DNA from: an uncultured Bacilli bacterium
Lineage (GTDB): Bacteria > Bacillota_I > Bacilli_A > RF39 > UBA660
DNA: 9,999 nt
Assembly (NCBI GenBank): GCA_947584105.1
Contig: CANPWK010000038.1
Coordinates: 1 to 9,999 of the forward strand
Reading direction: 5' to 3'
Below are positions 1 to 6,740 of this stretch, piece after piece. How positions within the stretch are numbered: position 1 is the stretch's first letter; each line of letters begins with the position of its first letter. A program made the position numbers and the translations under genes. The notes beneath the pieces were generated by a model that saw only the letters and a list, made by a program, of their open reading frames with translations, did no database searches and was not told the DNA's origin.

Positions 1-1173
1 CCCCAACTTGTCTTTTAAATCATCTACTGTAAGAAGCCTTGCTTTATATCCCATTTCATCTATAGTTAATTTGTCTTTAAAAAATTTATCTGCCCATTCA
101 TCTACTATTGATTTTATTAAAGATTCATCATAGTCGGTTTTACAATCACTATTATGATTAATATCATAACAATTTTCACTAGAATAATATTTAATAAATG
201 CAGAATCATAATTGTAATCATTACCATCATTCATTTTAATAGTCCCAGGATTAACTAAATCATTTTCTATTTCTTCTTTTGACAATGGTAGTTTAGTAAC
301 CATTGTTAATTTATCATCTTTTTTGCTAGCATCCTTTAAAATATAAAATTCTTTTCCATTATATTCTACAATATCCCCTATTTTAAACTCGGTATCATTG
401 ATATCTTTTAAATTATTTTTTATTTTAGTTATACTTGCACTTTTATTTAAATGTATTACTGGCCTTACTCCTATTGGTGTATCTCTATAACCGTAAGGTC
501 TATATTGAACAGTAACTTTGTAAACACTTGTATCATAAAAAGAAGCACTCTCTGTTATATAGCCTACACTACTAGAATCATATGGTGACATTGACCAATA
601 AGTATATCTACTTAGCCATGTTGGAATCTTAGAAAATAATTTAGTAACCTCATCTTTTGTTATTAATCTAACTTTATATTTTTCTGTTACATTTTCCTTA
701 TTACTATCATCTTTAGCATATGTTATAGCAACCTCTTTTAAATCACTTTGATTGAGTACACTATTACTCCACTCATCTACAATATGTTTAATATCTGAAT
801 CATCATAGTTAGTTTTACAATTAGAATCATTAGTAAAACCACTAGTACAATCTGAAGCTGAATAATATGCAACCCCACCATAACCTGTTCCATTTAAGTC
901 AAAAGCATAACCATTTTTATAATTATTACAAATACTCTTTAAATAAGTAATACAATAAGCCTTTCTATTAACATACCCTTTACCATAATTATTTACCTCA
1001 TCCACTGTAAGAGGTGTTGCTTTTAATAGTGTTAAATAATCACTATTATCTTCCATTACATAAAACTTTATACCTTTATACTTTATTAATTCTCCAGTTT
1101 CATAATCTTCGGCATTTACTCTTATTACAAATACAAATATAAATAATATAATAATTGTTAAATATCTCTTCAT
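1..1173 (-). CDS. Secreted two-module DUF6273-like surface protein, 3' end missing
   Basis: The frame is open from the ATG at 1173 to the window edge, giving 391 residues without a stop. Residues 1-21 form a signal peptide: MKRY, a hydrophobic core, then RVNA before ED. Two related modules follow. Module A (about 24-248) opens with GELIKYKGIKFYVM and closes with WSMSP near 193-197 and GVRPVIHL at 235-242. Module B (about 263 to the edge) opens with GDIVEYNGKEFYIL and is cut off after LLTVDDLKDKLG. WSMSP followed by VRPVI is the hallmark I associate with the DUF6273/C-type-lectin-like fold of Firmicutes surface proteins; that assignment is from memory of the family. It is a clear paralogue of the gene at 1524-2990, and the missing end probably carries a similar VPNTL anchor (inference). 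I chose the ATG at 1173 because AAAGG (plus 1182-1186) lies 8 nt upstream and the signal peptide starts there. A TTG ten codons earlier is in frame but has no ribosome site. Ligand unknown. Confidence 0.85.
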   Translation of the reverse strand, partial: MKRYLTIIILFIFVFVIRVNAEDYETGELIKYKGIKFYVMEDNSDYLTLLKATPLTVDEVNNYGKGYVNRKAYCITYLKSICNNYKNGYAFDLNGTGYGGVAYYSASDCTSGFTNDSNCKTNYDDSDIKHIVDEWSNSVLNQSDLKEVAITYAKDDSNKENVTEKYKVRLITKDEVTKLFSKIPTWLSRYTYWSMSPYDSSSVGYITESASFYDTSVYKVTVQYRPYGYRDTPIGVRPVIHLNKSASITKIKNNLKDINDTEFKIGDIVEYNGKEFYILKDASKKDDKLTMVTKLPLSKEEIENDLVNPGTIKMNDGNDYNYDSAFIKYYSSENCYDINHNSDCKTDYDESLIKSIVDEWADKFFKDKLTIDEMGYKARLLTVDDLKDKLG

Positions 1174-1208
1174 AACTCCTACCTTTCGTACCCATTTTAT
1201 CAAAAAAA
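1153..1208. repeat. 56-bp direct repeat, copy 1 (5' end and leader of surface paralogue)
   Basis: These 56 bases are identical to 2970-3025. They cover the first seven codons of the partial surface gene, its Shine-Dalgarno region and seven A residues (T on the coding strand). The gene sequences diverge on the coding side and the upstream regions are unrelated, so the repeat marks the boundary of a duplicated or gene-converted segment. Confidence 0.93.
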
Positions 1209-1224
1209 TACAACCATTTTTGTA
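1202..1224 (-). terminator. Hairpin plus T7 tract just upstream of the partial surface gene
   Basis: On the minus strand a 5-bp stem (TACAA/TTGTA, loop AAATGG) is followed directly by seven T. The stem is short and AT-rich. It lies 11 nt after the stop of the degenerate reading frame at 1236-1502, so it may be that frame's old terminator. It could also act as an attenuator in the leader of the surface gene. A hairpin with a T tract sits in the same place before the other paralogue. Confidence 0.4.
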
Positions 1225-1235
1225 ATTAAATTCTT

Positions 1236-1502
1236 TTACTCTAGCATAATATATTCGCAAAATTTATTTAATCCAGCAATTTTTGCCAATTTTTTAAGTT
1301 TTCCTTCAGATTCTTTTTTTAACATAAATATATATACTTTGTTATCCGTTTTAAGTTTAGATTATTTAATATTTTTTGGTTATTTCATATCCAACTTTTT
1401 TTTAATATTTATCTTCTCTTTTGCTAATATGTCTATTTTTATCGTTGAAAATTCCAGATTGATAATAGTGGTGTAGCTATTCCACAAAAAACTATTAAAC
1501 AG
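1236..1502 (-). pseudogene. Possible decayed coding sequence, unidentified
   Basis: One minus-strand frame runs 89 codons from just after a TAA to the TAA at 1236-1238, broken only by two nearby TAA codons around 1380 and 1363. It ends with a 41-residue open stretch (1361-1236) of protein-like composition: TDNKVYIFMLKKESEG, KLKKLAKIAGLNKFCEYIM, LE. The upstream part reads INLEFSTIKIDILAKEKI and so on. Both internal stops could be single-base changes from TAT. There is no start codon with a ribosome site, and I do not recognise the family. A hairpin with a T tract (1202-1224) follows the stop, as expected after a real gene. In DNA this AT-rich a frame this open is uncommon but can occur by chance. 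Confidence 0.3.
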
Positions 1503-1504
1503 TT
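1486..1504 (-). terminator. Weak terminator after the complete surface paralogue
   Basis: The minus strand has a 5-bp stem (AACTG/TAGTT with one G-T pair, loop TTTAA) followed by a run of T, about 20 nt past the TAG stop. The stem is short, so termination efficiency is doubtful. Confidence 0.3.
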
Positions 1505-1523
1505 AACAAGATTAATTTTCACA

Positions 1524-2990
1524 CTATTTTTTTCTTTTTAATATTAAACTTACAGTTATGGTCGCTATTAATATTAAGATAATTCCAATTACTACTATAA
1601 ATATAGGGTTATTAAGTAAAGTATTTGGCACATTTACTTTATTCTCAATTTTATTTTCTAATGGTTTTACTATTTTATTCACTGTTATAACTGGGTATAT
1701 TTCCCCCTGTCTCAAAACAGGTATAAAGTCGGTCGCTCCTGAAGCTAATATAACATTTTGACTATCTTCTTCAGAAGGTGACATTGTCCATCCTTTAAAA
1801 TAAAATGGTGTTTCTTCTGAATTTGTATACTTATCATAATAATCATCATATGATGTTTTAATATAGCCTAAATTATTGATTAGTTCATTAAGTGTTATCA
1901 GCCTTCCCTTATATCCTAATTCATCCTCTACTATATCGCTCTTATTGATATTATCTTTTACCCAAGCATCAACTACTTGTTTTACATCTGAACTTTCATA
2001 GTCATTTTTACATTGTTTATCGTTACTATATTGAATACTACATCCATCTTCCCTATAATAATAACTTACAAACCCAGAATTATATACTAAATCTGTACTT
2101 TCATCATATCTTTTATAACTAGATAAATGGATATTATTTAGTTTGTATTTAGTTATATCTTCTAATGTCAATGGAATCCTTTTTATCATTGTTATTGTTT
2201 TATCATCTTTAGAACTATCTTTTATTACATAGAATTCCATATCATTATATTCAATTATATCTCCTGTTTTAAATTCACTATCAGCGATACTTTTTACTGC
2301 TGACTTTAATTTTACAATATTTGCTTTTTTACTTAAATGAATTACCGGTCTTAAAGCACAGTAGCCATATGTAGTACCTGTAGTCGCATATGATGCAGAA
2401 TATTTGGATTCCAAATATCCACCACTCAAATAAAACTGAGATGTATTACTTACAGGCCTATCCATTAAATAGTACTGATAACTTCCATAAACCCATTTTG
2501 GTGTTTTTAAACCATTATTTTCAAGATAGTCACCATTCACATCTAAAGTATCAAAGTCTAAATAAGTTACTAATTCATTTAATGTTAATAATCTTGCTTT
2601 ATAGCTTTTAGTAACACGACTAAGACCATTAGAACTGCTATAGTCACTATACGTTACTTTCACTTCTACTAAATCATTATCATCTAATTTCTTACTCCAT
2701 TTATCTATTATTTCTTTGGCATTTGAATCTTCAAAATTGCATGTTGAATTATCAGTCTTACAATATGGTACTTTTATTATATCCACATCAGAATCTTGAG
2801 TCATTAAATCACTATCTTGATTTTTATTCAAAGGAGCCGCTTTTAAAAGTGTTAGATAATTGCCATGATCACTCACAACATAAAATTTAATATCTTTATA
2901 TTTGATTAAATCACCTGTTTTATAATCTTCGGCATTTACTCTTATAATAAATAAAAATAGTACTATAAAAATTGTTAAATATCTCTTCAT
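1524..2990 (-). CDS. Secreted, sortase-anchored two-module DUF6273-like surface protein
   Basis: This 488-residue protein runs from the ATG at 2990 to TAG. Residues 1-20 are a signal peptide ending RVNA before ED. Module A (about 23-228) starts GDLIKYKDIKFYVV and ends CALRPVIHL at 211-219. Module B (about 240-440) starts GDIIEYNDMEFYVI, has WTMSP at 401-405, and ends GEIYPVITV at 429-437. Cysteines in each module (77/84 and 317/327) could pair. The tail carries VPNTL at 454-458, a membrane segment at about 462-483 and KRKK, the layout of a sortase substrate with a non-canonical signal. Module A has YLMDRP where the paralogue has WSMSP, so the supposed binding region has diverged strongly. I chose the ATG at 2990 because AAAGG (plus 2999-3003) sits 8 nt upstream. 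A longer version from an in-frame TTG at 3020 would put ten charged residues before the signal peptide. A DUF6273/lectin-like role in binding is inference; the ligand is unknown. Confidence 0.87.
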   Translation of the reverse strand: MKRYLTIFIVLFLFIIRVNAEDYKTGDLIKYKDIKFYVVSDHGNYLTLLKAAPLNKNQDSDLMTQDSDVDIIKVPYCKTDNSTCNFEDSNAKEIIDKWSKKLDDNDLVEVKVTYSDYSSSNGLSRVTKSYKARLLTLNELVTYLDFDTLDVNGDYLENNGLKTPKWVYGSYQYYLMDRPVSNTSQFYLSGGYLESKYSASYATTGTTYGYCALRPVIHLSKKANIVKLKSAVKSIADSEFKTGDIIEYNDMEFYVIKDSSKDDKTITMIKRIPLTLEDITKYKLNNIHLSSYKRYDESTDLVYNSGFVSYYYREDGCSIQYSNDKQCKNDYESSDVKQVVDAWVKDNINKSDIVEDELGYKGRLITLNELINNLGYIKTSYDDYYDKYTNSEETPFYFKGWTMSPSEEDSQNVILASGATDFIPVLRQGEIYPVITVNKIVKPLENKIENKVNVPNTLLNNPIFIVVIGIILILIATITVSLILKRKK

Positions 2991-3025
2991 AACTCCTACC
3001 TTTCGTACCCATTTTATCAAAAAAA
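2970..3025. repeat. 56-bp direct repeat, copy 2 (5' end and leader of surface paralogue)
   Basis: Identical to 1153-1208. It covers the first seven codons, the AAAGG ribosome site and part of a 13-nt A run (T on the coding strand). Recombination between the copies would remove about 1.8 kb and fuse one paralogue's leader and signal peptide to the other's body. Confidence 0.93.
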
Positions 3026-3043
3026 AAAAAATACAAGTATTTT
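3019..3043 (-). terminator. Intrinsic terminator after the mutS unit, abutting the next gene's leader
   Basis: The minus strand carries an inverted repeat AAAATAC-TT-GTATTTT (plus 3028-3043) directly followed by further T, part of a 13-nt T tract at 3019-3031. It lies 60 nt past the stop of the 285-aa gene and only 28 nt before the next start codon. The same element could therefore end the mutS transcript or act as an attenuator for the surface gene. A separate inverted repeat (TAGTTTT at 3066-3072, AAAACTA at 3083-3089) has no T run. Confidence 0.6.
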
Positions 3044-3103
3044 GAGACTCATATTTTATTTATGCTAGTTTTCATTTATATTAAAACTATTTTATTCATT
3101 TAT

Positions 3104-3961
3104 TTACTTTATTAATGTTATATTTCTTACTTTGATTAAAGAATTTTTAAAAGCATCCTTTGCTTCATACTTGATTTGATATTTACCTGTTTTTTTATTG
3201 CTTAAAGCATTATAAAATTCTTGCTCACCATCTATTATTTTTAAACTACAATTATTACTATTATCTTTACAAGTAACGTTTGAATATAAATCATAAGAAT
3301 CAACATCAATATTAACTTTATCATCAGTAAAAATAATTTCTGGAACTTTATTATCTATAACATTGAAAATCTTACTAAACTTTTTATTACTATTTTTATA
3401 ATTATAATAAACTACATAAGTTCCTAATTTAGAGGAATCTATAAAATCCACTATTTTTTTATCTTTAGTTATTTTTACATCTATTTCTTTTAAAGATAAT
3501 ACTTTATTATTAATATCTCTATATAATTTATTATCAATTTGTTGTTGAGTAGAATTTAAATTAATAATGTCATATCCATCTATACTATCTAACTTATCCA
3601 TATCTTTAGCTGCAACTTTAAATAAATAATTATTTTTACATTTACTAACATGATTATCTTTGCAATTTTTTATATACTTAATAGTAATAGTTGTATCATC
3701 AGCAAATAATTTTCCAGTTTTAGGATTTTTAATGTCAATGTTGACCATCTTTTCTGATTTCAATACACCTAAAGTAATAGTAATTTGTGAATTCTTTTTT
3801 AGATTATTATATTTATCTGTCCAATTGATAGATGCATTAATAATTTTATCAATAGTTTTATTATACAAACTATCTTTATTTTTACTAAAATTTAATATAG
3901 TTATAACTAAAATTATACAAAATATTATAACTATTAAACCAATAACCTTATTTTTTTTCAC
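3104..3961 (-). CDS. Single-pass membrane protein with pilin-like and Ig-like regions
   Basis: A 285-residue protein starting at GTG. The Shine-Dalgarno sequence GAGG overlaps the mutS TGA stop and the start is only 9 nt past mutS, so the two are very likely cotranscribed and translationally coupled. Residues 5-26 form a membrane segment (VIGLIVIIFCIILVITIL) with the bulk predicted outside. Residues 58-98 (ITITLGVLKSEKMVNID, IKNPKTGKLFADDTTITI) resemble the C-terminal part of type IV pilin-like proteins, where a leu/val-rich strand is followed by NPKTGK. There is no prepilin cleavage motif, so a true pilin is unlikely. Residues about 157-201 and 205-283 look like two Ig-like beta-sandwich repeats of the DUF5011 kind, each with a GTYVVYYNYK or GKYQIKYEAKD core. 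Cysteine pairs C100/C108 and C231/C238 could form small disulfide loops. I do not recognise the specific gene. A role in mismatch repair is not suggested by its sequence. Confidence 0.8.
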   Translation of the reverse strand: MKKNKVIGLIVIIFCIILVITILNFSKNKDSLYNKTIDKIINASINWTDKYNNLKKNSQITITLGVLKSEKMVNIDIKNPKTGKLFADDTTITIKYIKNCKDNHVSKCKNNYLFKVAAKDMDKLDSIDGYDIINLNSTQQQIDNKLYRDINNKVLSLKEIDVKITKDKKIVDFIDSSKLGTYVVYYNYKNSNKKFSKIFNVIDNKVPEIIFTDDKVNIDVDSYDLYSNVTCKDNSNNCSLKIIDGEQEFYNALSNKKTGKYQIKYEAKDAFKNSLIKVRNITLIK

Positions 3962-3970
3962 TTAAAAACC

Positions 3971-6430
3971 TCACTTTATTTTTTCCTCTATCTCAGATTT
4001 ATAATCATCCATAAAGTTAATTTCTTCTTGAACATATTTTTCTTTTTCACTTTTTTGGGTAGTTTCATATAAAGATAAAATTTCATCAGCTCTTTTTATC
4101 AAACTACTAGGTAAATTAGCTAGCTTAGCTACATGAATACCATAGCTTTTATCAACACTGCCCTCTTTTATTTTATGTAAAAAAGTAATTTTTCCATCTT
4201 CTTCATATGCACTAACATGAACATTCTTTAAATTTTTTAATTTTTTATCCAAATCAGTTAATTCATGATAATGTGTAGAAAATAACATTTTACAATGAAT
4301 ATTATCATGAATATACTCTATTATAGATTGAGCAAGAGCAATACCATCGTAAGTAGCAGTTCCCCTACCAAGTTCATCAAATAAAACTAATGAATGATTA
4401 GTGGCATTTTCTATTGCATTATTTGCCTCATTCATCTCTACCATAAAAGTAGATTTACCACTAACTAAATCATCACTTGCGCCTATTCTCGTATATATAG
4501 AATCAAACACCATCATCGTAGCTTTATTTGCTGGAATAAAGCATCCAATTTGTGCCATTATAACAGTAATAGCTAATTCTCGCATATAAGTACTTTTACC
4601 AGCCATATTAGGTCCAGTAATTAATAAAATATTTGTATTAGTATCCATAACAATATCATTTGGAACATATTCATCTGTTATAACTTTTTCTAAAACTGCA
4701 TGACGATTAGACTCAATATCTAATATATGATCTGTTGTAAGCTTAGGTCTAATATAATTATTTTCACTAGAAACAGTAGCAAATGATTGTAAAACATCTA
4801 TTTCACTAATAATTTTAGCCACTTGTTGTAATTTAGGAATATAAGATTTAATTTTATTTTTTATTTCTACAAATAATTCATATTCAAGTTCTATAATTTT
4901 TTCTTCTGAATTTAAAATAATAGCCTCTTTTTCCTTTAAAATAGGACTAATATATCTTTCACAATTACTTAATGTTTGTCTTCTTTCATAACCATACTCT
5001 TCTTTTACTAAATTTTTCATACCTTTAGATACTTCTATATAATATCCAAAAACACGGTTATAACCAACTTTTAAAGTTTTTATTCCAGTTCTTTTCTTTT
5101 CTTCAGATTCAAACTTAGCAATAAATTCTTTTCCATTAGCACGAATATTTTTTAATTCATCTAATTCTTTATTATATCCTTCTTTAATTAAATAGCCTTC
5201 CTTCACACTAATAGGAGGATTTTCATATATTGAATTATCTAATAATTCATAAAGCTCAATTAGGGGATCAATTTCTTTATAATTGATTGTATCTAAAATA
5301 TTTTTTATATCAGGTAAAACTTTTAAAGAAGATTTTAATTGTAATAAATCCCTACCATTAGCACTATTAAAAGCAATGCGTCCACTTAATCTTTCTAAAT
5401 CATATACGTTATAAAGTAAATTCTTTAAATCATCAGTTAAAATAAATTCTTCTTCTAACTTTTCAACATAATCATATCTTTTATTTATTTCATCCATATC
5501 AATTAAAGGATTTTCAATATAAGTTTTCAAAAGACGACTACCCATCGCTGTTTTAGTTTTATCAAGTAACCAAAGAAGTGAATACTGTCTTTGTTTTAAT
5601 CGTAAAGTTTCAGTTAATTCTAAATTTCTTTTAGTATGAATATCCATTTTTAAATATCTATTATTTTCTTTGATAATTGCAGGCTGCATATGCGTTAATG
5701 TCATCATTTTATTTCTAGTAATATAAGATAATAAATGTTTTATAGTTTCAATATAACGATAATCATTTATATTATCATATATATATTTATAATCATCTAA
5801 TTCATTAATTTCTTCACTAAAAGTAACCAATATTTTAAATTGATTTTTTAATGTACTTATAATAGACGTATCAATTTTGGAATTTACAACTAATTCTTTT
5901 AACCCTAAAGATACTATTTCACTTACTAAATTAATATTATTATGATCAATCAAGGTTACATAAATAACACCTGTTGTAATATCAGTATAACAAATACCAT
6001 AACTATTATTAAAATCTACAATATTACCAATATAATTGAATTCATTTTCTTTTAAATTTTGAGAATCAATAACTGTTCCTTTACTAATAATTTGAGTAAT
6101 TCCACGTTCAACAAGACCTTTAGCATCTTTTGGATCTTCTAATTGCTCACAAATACCAACTCTATAACCTTTTTCAATCAACTTTTCAACATATACATTA
6201 ACAGCATGATGTGGTACTCCACACATAGGGGCACGTTCTTTTAAACCGGCACTTCTTTTAGTTAATGTTAATTCAAGCTCTCTAGATAAAAGAATTGCAT
6301 CTTCAAAAAACGCCTCATAAAAATCTCCTAGGCGGAATAAAATAATAATTCCAGGATTTGCATCTTTAATATTCAAATATTGGCGCATCATTGGTGTAAT
6401 TTTACTTCTATCTATATCTTTTGAATTCAT
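3971..6430 (-). CDS. mutS: DNA mismatch repair protein MutS
   Basis: MutS binds base mismatches and small loops and, as an ATP-driven clamp, recruits MutL. The 819 residues are slightly short of typical bacterial MutS but contain all parts. The mismatch-recognition domain has GDFYEAFFEDA, with the Phe-x-Glu wedge at F37-E39, and CGVPHHAV at 70-77. Connector, lever and clamp regions occupy about 125-560. The ATPase has Walker A GPNMAGKST at 606-614, TRIGASDD followed by GKSTFMVEM at 647-666, Walker B DELGRGT at 685-691, and STHYHEL at 718-724. The common Walker A form is GPNMGGKST; alanine at 610 is a mild variation. QEEINF at 801-806 matches a Q-x-x-I-x-F beta-clamp-binding pattern. The start at 6430 fits the family (TPMMRQYL follows at 12-19) and an in-frame TAG lies just upstream. 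There is no good ribosome site next to it; the AAAGGAG motif is 46 nt away behind a hairpin. mutL, the usual partner, is not adjacent. Confidence 0.98.
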   Translation of the reverse strand: MNSKDIDRSKITPMMRQYLNIKDANPGIIILFRLGDFYEAFFEDAILLSRELELTLTKRSAGLKERAPMCGVPHHAVNVYVEKLIEKGYRVGICEQLEDPKDAKGLVERGITQIISKGTVIDSQNLKENEFNYIGNIVDFNNSYGICYTDITTGVIYVTLIDHNNINLVSEIVSLGLKELVVNSKIDTSIISTLKNQFKILVTFSEEINELDDYKYIYDNINDYRYIETIKHLLSYITRNKMMTLTHMQPAIIKENNRYLKMDIHTKRNLELTETLRLKQRQYSLLWLLDKTKTAMGSRLLKTYIENPLIDMDEINKRYDYVEKLEEEFILTDDLKNLLYNVYDLERLSGRIAFNSANGRDLLQLKSSLKVLPDIKNILDTINYKEIDPLIELYELLDNSIYENPPISVKEGYLIKEGYNKELDELKNIRANGKEFIAKFESEEKKRTGIKTLKVGYNRVFGYYIEVSKGMKNLVKEEYGYERRQTLSNCERYISPILKEKEAIILNSEEKIIELEYELFVEIKNKIKSYIPKLQQVAKIISEIDVLQSFATVSSENNYIRPKLTTDHILDIESNRHAVLEKVITDEYVPNDIVMDTNTNILLITGPNMAGKSTYMRELAITVIMAQIGCFIPANKATMMVFDSIYTRIGASDDLVSGKSTFMVEMNEANNAIENATNHSLVLFDELGRGTATYDGIALAQSIIEYIHDNIHCKMLFSTHYHELTDLDKKLKNLKNVHVSAYEEDGKITFLHKIKEGSVDKSYGIHVAKLANLPSSLIKRADEILSLYETTQKSEKEKYVQEEINFMDDYKSEIEEKIK

Positions 6431-6445
6431 ACTACTACATATAAC

Positions 6446-6483
6446 CTAATATATAACTTTATAACTATATTAGATTCTCCTTT
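6446..6483 (-). promoter_or_regulatory. mutS ribosome site followed by a hairpin
   Basis: The minus strand has AAAGGAG (plus 6477-6483), then three bases, then a perfect 8-bp inverted repeat CTAATATA/TATATTAG (plus 6446-6473, 12-nt loop), then 15 nt to the mutS ATG. The linear distance from motif to start is 46 nt, too far for normal initiation. Folding the 28-nt hairpin would reduce it to about 18. An AUG-UAG minimal frame begins at 6440, 10 nt upstream of the mutS start. A weaker TTAGG lies nearer the start. Confidence 0.55.
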
Positions 6484-6495
6484 CTTATAATTTGT

Positions 6496-6524
6496 ATTAT
6501 AAATAAATATAATGTTTATACCAT
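6496..6524 (-). promoter_or_regulatory. mutS: Possible second mutS promoter
   Basis: A perfect -10 box TATAAT (plus 6496-6501) lies about 66 nt from the mutS start. At 17-nt spacing the -35 position reads ATGGTA, a poor match, so this is a weak candidate in DNA where TATAAT occurs often by chance. Confidence 0.3.
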
Positions 6525-6601
6525 AATTTTTATATTATTAATTATTCAACAATTTTTCAAATGCATTAAAAAACTATGTTATTTGTGCTAAAAATATTCA
6601 C

Positions 6602-6641
6602 GTATAATCTAATTATACATTTTAAAATTTAAAAAAGTCAA
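6602..6641 (-). promoter_or_regulatory. mutS: Strong sigma-A promoter for mutS with palindromic operator
   Basis: The minus strand has -35 TTGACT (plus 6636-6641), an 18-nt spacer and -10 TATAAT (6612-6617). A perfect palindrome GTATAAT-TAG-ATTATAC (6602-6618) covers the -10 box and the expected start site, where a bound repressor would block RNA polymerase. The arms resemble Fur/PerR-type AT-rich half-sites, but the 3-nt centre differs from the 1-nt PerR centre, so the regulator is unknown. It leaves a leader of roughly 170 nt before mutS. Confidence 0.7.
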
Positions 6642-6705
6642 GAAAAACTAAAAAATTTAATAACAAAAAGTTAACAAAAAAAGATAATATATTAATATAA
6701 TTTTT

Positions 6706-6740
6706 CAAATAAAAAAATTAGAATTTTCTAATTTTTTATT
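6706..6740 (-). terminator. Terminator overlapping the adhesin stop codon
   Basis: A 12-bp perfect stem (AAAAAATTAGAA/TTCTAATTTTTT, plus 6712-6723 and 6726-6737) is extended by three pairs past a one-base bulge. The TAA of the adhesin gene lies inside the first arm. A/T runs flank both sides, so it could stop transcription from either direction. Confidence 0.75.

Larger units (their letters stand above)
1174..1523. other. 350-base gap between the two surface paralogues
   Basis: No intact gene is visible on either strand. The gap holds, in minus-strand order, a weak terminator after the complete paralogue, a possibly decayed reading frame, a second hairpin with a T tract, and the 28-bp part of the shared leader with the ribosome site AAAGG. 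I could not find a convincing -35/-10 pair. The leader contains GATAAAAT next to the T tract, which may serve as a -10. Confidence 0.6.
6431..6735. other. 305-base regulatory gap upstream of mutS
   Basis: No coding sequence is supported. In minus-strand order it holds the terminator of the adhesin gene, an A-rich stretch, a strong promoter with a palindrome over its -10 box, about 110 bases of AT-rich leader without a clear fold, a second possible -10 box, and the mutS ribosome site followed by a hairpin. Confidence 0.7.

Noticed and set aside
2991..3020. Longer start (TTG at 3020) for the complete surface paralogue
   Set aside because: It would add ten residues before a normal signal peptide and has only a T tract upstream, while the ATG at 2990 has AAAGG at 8 nt. 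The extension is open in both paralogues only because the leader is identical.
1..3020. Complete diversity-generating retroelement
   Set aside because: No reverse transcriptase, no accessory gene and no template repeat are present; only the lectin-like target resemblance exists.
3104..3961. True type IV pilin
   Set aside because: The N-terminus has no prepilin peptidase site (no Gly-Phe-x-x-x-Glu pattern) and the C-terminal half is Ig-like.
1558..4589. Several short open frames on the plus strand opposite the surface genes, the 285-aa gene and mutS
   Set aside because: They lie antisense to well-supported genes, lack ribosome sites and have no recognisable motifs; they are chance frames in AT-rich DNA.
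6591..6608. Plus-strand promoter using TATAAT at 6603-6608
   Set aside because: It exists only because of the palindrome. The -35 position is poor and no plus-strand gene follows.
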